From an uncultured Rhodobacter sp. (lineage in GTDB: Bacteria; Pseudomonadota; Alphaproteobacteria; Rhodobacterales; Rhodobacteraceae), in contig CAMFII010000001.1 of the NCBI GenBank assembly GCA_945952585.1, positions 62,001-126,000 of the forward strand: 64,000 nt of DNA, written 5' to 3'. Below, one piece after another: positions 63,051 to 64,000 of this stretch (positions within the stretch are counted from its first letter, which is position 1; each line of letters begins with the position of its first letter). The notes below the pieces were generated by a model, which saw only the letters and a list, made by a program, of their open reading frames with translations, ran no database searches and was not told where the DNA came from. The position numbers and the translations under genes are program-made.

Positions 63051-63644
63051 ATGCGAACCCTTACCCTGGCCACGCTTGGTGTGGCACTTGCTACCGCCCT
63101 GCCGGCCTTGGCAGAGGATAAGCCCATCACCTGGAAGGATGATGTCGCGGGCTGGTACATCGGCGTCGACACCTCGATCGGCAATGGCTGCTTCATGACT
63201 GCCGCCTACGAGGCCGGCACCTACCTGCGGGTCCAGTTCAACCCGTCCAGCGACAATTTTCAATTCATCATCGGCGACGAGGCCTGGAACTCGATCGAAG
63301 CAGGCAAGCTCTACAGCATCGGCATCGCCTTCGGAAGCCGCAGCCCCTGGACAGGCGACGCCGAAGGCGGCCGCCTGGGCGAACTGCCGACGCTGACTGT
63401 CGATGTCGGCTTCGAAAAGGACAAGGCCGCAGCCTTCATCGACGAGTTTCGCCGGATGACCAGCGTGGCCGTGACTTACGAAAGCAAGGAAATCGCCCGG
63501 CTCACGCTCAGCGGAACCAACGCGGCGATGGAAGAAGTGATCAACTGCCAGAGTGCGGTGAACGAGGCCGGCGCTTCCGCCCCGGCCGATGGCGAGGACC
63601 CGTTCAGCTCGGGCAACACCACGGATAGCGATCCGTTCAACTGA
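63051..63644 (+). CDS. secreted hypothetical protein
   Basis: 197 residues from the ATG with AAGGAG ten bases upstream. The signal peptide is TLTLATLGVALATALPALAE. The mature part has one cysteine in SIGNGCFMTAAYEAG and one in VINCQSAVNEAG, which could form a disulfide, and a beta-rich middle. It ends in an Asp/Ser/Thr-rich low-complexity tail (EDPFSSGNTTDSDPFN). I do not recognise a family or function. It is convergent with the hydroxyacid dehydrogenase (four bases between stops). Confidence 0.75.
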   Translation: MRTLTLATLGVALATALPALAEDKPITWKDDVAGWYIGVDTSIGNGCFMTAAYEAGTYLRVQFNPSSDNFQFIIGDEAWNSIEAGKLYSIGIAFGSRSPWTGDAEGGRLGELPTLTVDVGFEKDKAAAFIDEFRRMTSVAVTYESKEIARLTLSGTNAAMEEVINCQSAVNEAGASAPADGEDPFSSGNTTDSDPFN

Positions 63645-63648
63645 CGGG

Positions 63649-64000
63649 TCAGAGCATCCCCGGCACAACCTGATCGGGCGGCCGGTGGCCGTCGGCGAAG
63701 GTCTTGATGTTGAGGATCACCTTTTCGCCCATCTCGATCCGCCCTTCGAGCGTGGCCGAGCCCATATGCGGCAGCAGGACGACATTGGGCAATTCGCGCA
63801 GGCGCGGGTTGATCTCGTGCCCGTGCTCGAAGACGTCGAGACCGGCACCCGCGAGTTCGCCGGCGCGCAGACCGCGGGTCAGCGCGTTCTCGTCGATGAC
63901 CTCGCCGCGAGAGGTATTCACGATCACCGCGGTCGGCTTCATCAGCTTCAGGCGCCGCGCGTTCAACAGATGGAAGGTGGACGGCGTGTGCGGGCAGTTG
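63649..64000 (-). CDS. D-2-hydroxyacid dehydrogenase (glyoxylate reductase/D-glycerate dehydrogenase-like), C-terminal part
   Basis: About 117 residues are visible and the gene runs off the window end, so its start is outside. Visible motifs are CPHTPSTFHLLNARRLKLMK, VNTSRGEVIDENAL with the catalytic Arg, AGLDVFEHGHEINPRL (Glu region) and LLPHMGSATLEGR with the catalytic His. This combination is typical of the GyaR/formate-dehydrogenase-like subgroup. It would act on glyoxylate, glycerate or hydroxypyruvate. It is distinct from the GhrA-like enzyme earlier in the window. Confidence 0.88.
   Translation of the reverse strand, partial: NCPHTPSTFHLLNARRLKLMKPTAVIVNTSRGEVIDENALTRGLRAGELAGAGLDVFEHGHEINPRLRELPNVVLLPHMGSATLEGRIEMGEKVILNIKTFADGHRPPDQVVPGML

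Noticed and set aside
62656-63051. 131-codon minus-strand open frame in the efp-downstream gap
   Set aside because: Composition is Pro/Arg/Gly-rich without signal, motif or ribosome-binding site, and its end overlaps only noncoding or decayed sequence; the plus-strand remnant is a better explanation.

Overview
The window is about 64 kb of high-GC chromosomal DNA from an alphaproteobacterium, most likely Rhodobacteraceae/Paracoccaceae in the broad sense. The evidence is gene content and sequence character: the MreB, MreC and GS-like proteins, a CtrA-type TTAA-N7-TTAAC box, a glycine riboswitch ahead of gcvT-gcvH-gcvP, an iron-sulfur photolyase and a YtcJ-like amidohydrolase. A genus cannot be named from sequence reading alone. 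I see no insertion sequence, prophage, integrase, CRISPR array or rRNA. There is one tRNA (Ala, CGC). Genes are packed tightly, with many 1-8 nt gaps or 4-nt ATGA/GTGA overlaps.

Layout. 0-5.4 kb: end of an alpha/beta hydrolase, a LysE exporter, a long OmpA-type envelope protein, a patatin phospholipase and a DUF900 lipoprotein hydrolase. 5.4-21 kb: two RND efflux systems flanking a transport/peptidase block (AbgT, SLC13 with RCK_C domains, M20 dipeptidase, a beta-helix membrane protein). The second efflux operon ends in a Rieske-fold protein that has lost both histidine ligands. 21-26 kb: small membrane and housekeeping genes, tRNA-Ala, thioredoxin 2 and a secreted amidohydrolase. 26-31 kb: tandem glycine riboswitch and gcvTHP. 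31-41.7 kb: gltX, a small metallopeptidase, a TAT-exported MBL hydrolase, a PfkB kinase, a secreted EEP phosphatase, nadE, a secreted protein with 18 MORN repeats, and a photolyase/SDR pair. 41.8-43.6 kb: leuA behind an unannotated leucine leader peptide and attenuator. 43.6-51.4 kb: acyltransferase and the cell-elongation operon mreB-mreC-mreD-mrdA-rodA followed by a hydroxyacid reductase. 51.5-60.8 kb: an amine-catabolism-like region (EamA transporter, GS-like gamma-glutamyl ligase, aldehyde dehydrogenase, iron alcohol dehydrogenase, sugar epimerase, creatininase-family protein, aminotransferase, Rieske oxygenase). 60.8-64 kb: epmA, efp, a decayed gene, a secreted protein and the end of a D-2-hydroxyacid dehydrogenase.

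How the parts may work together. The GS-like/ALDH/Fe-ADH trio fits a gamma-glutamylated amino-alcohol route such as ethanolamine to glycine; the riboswitch-controlled glycine cleavage system elsewhere in the window could use the glycine. This link is inference. The most striking new observations are the leucine leader peptide that appears to begin at the transcription start, the histidine-less Rieske-like protein, and three families of intergenic palindromic repeats, each present twice, whose arms change together while their symmetry is kept.
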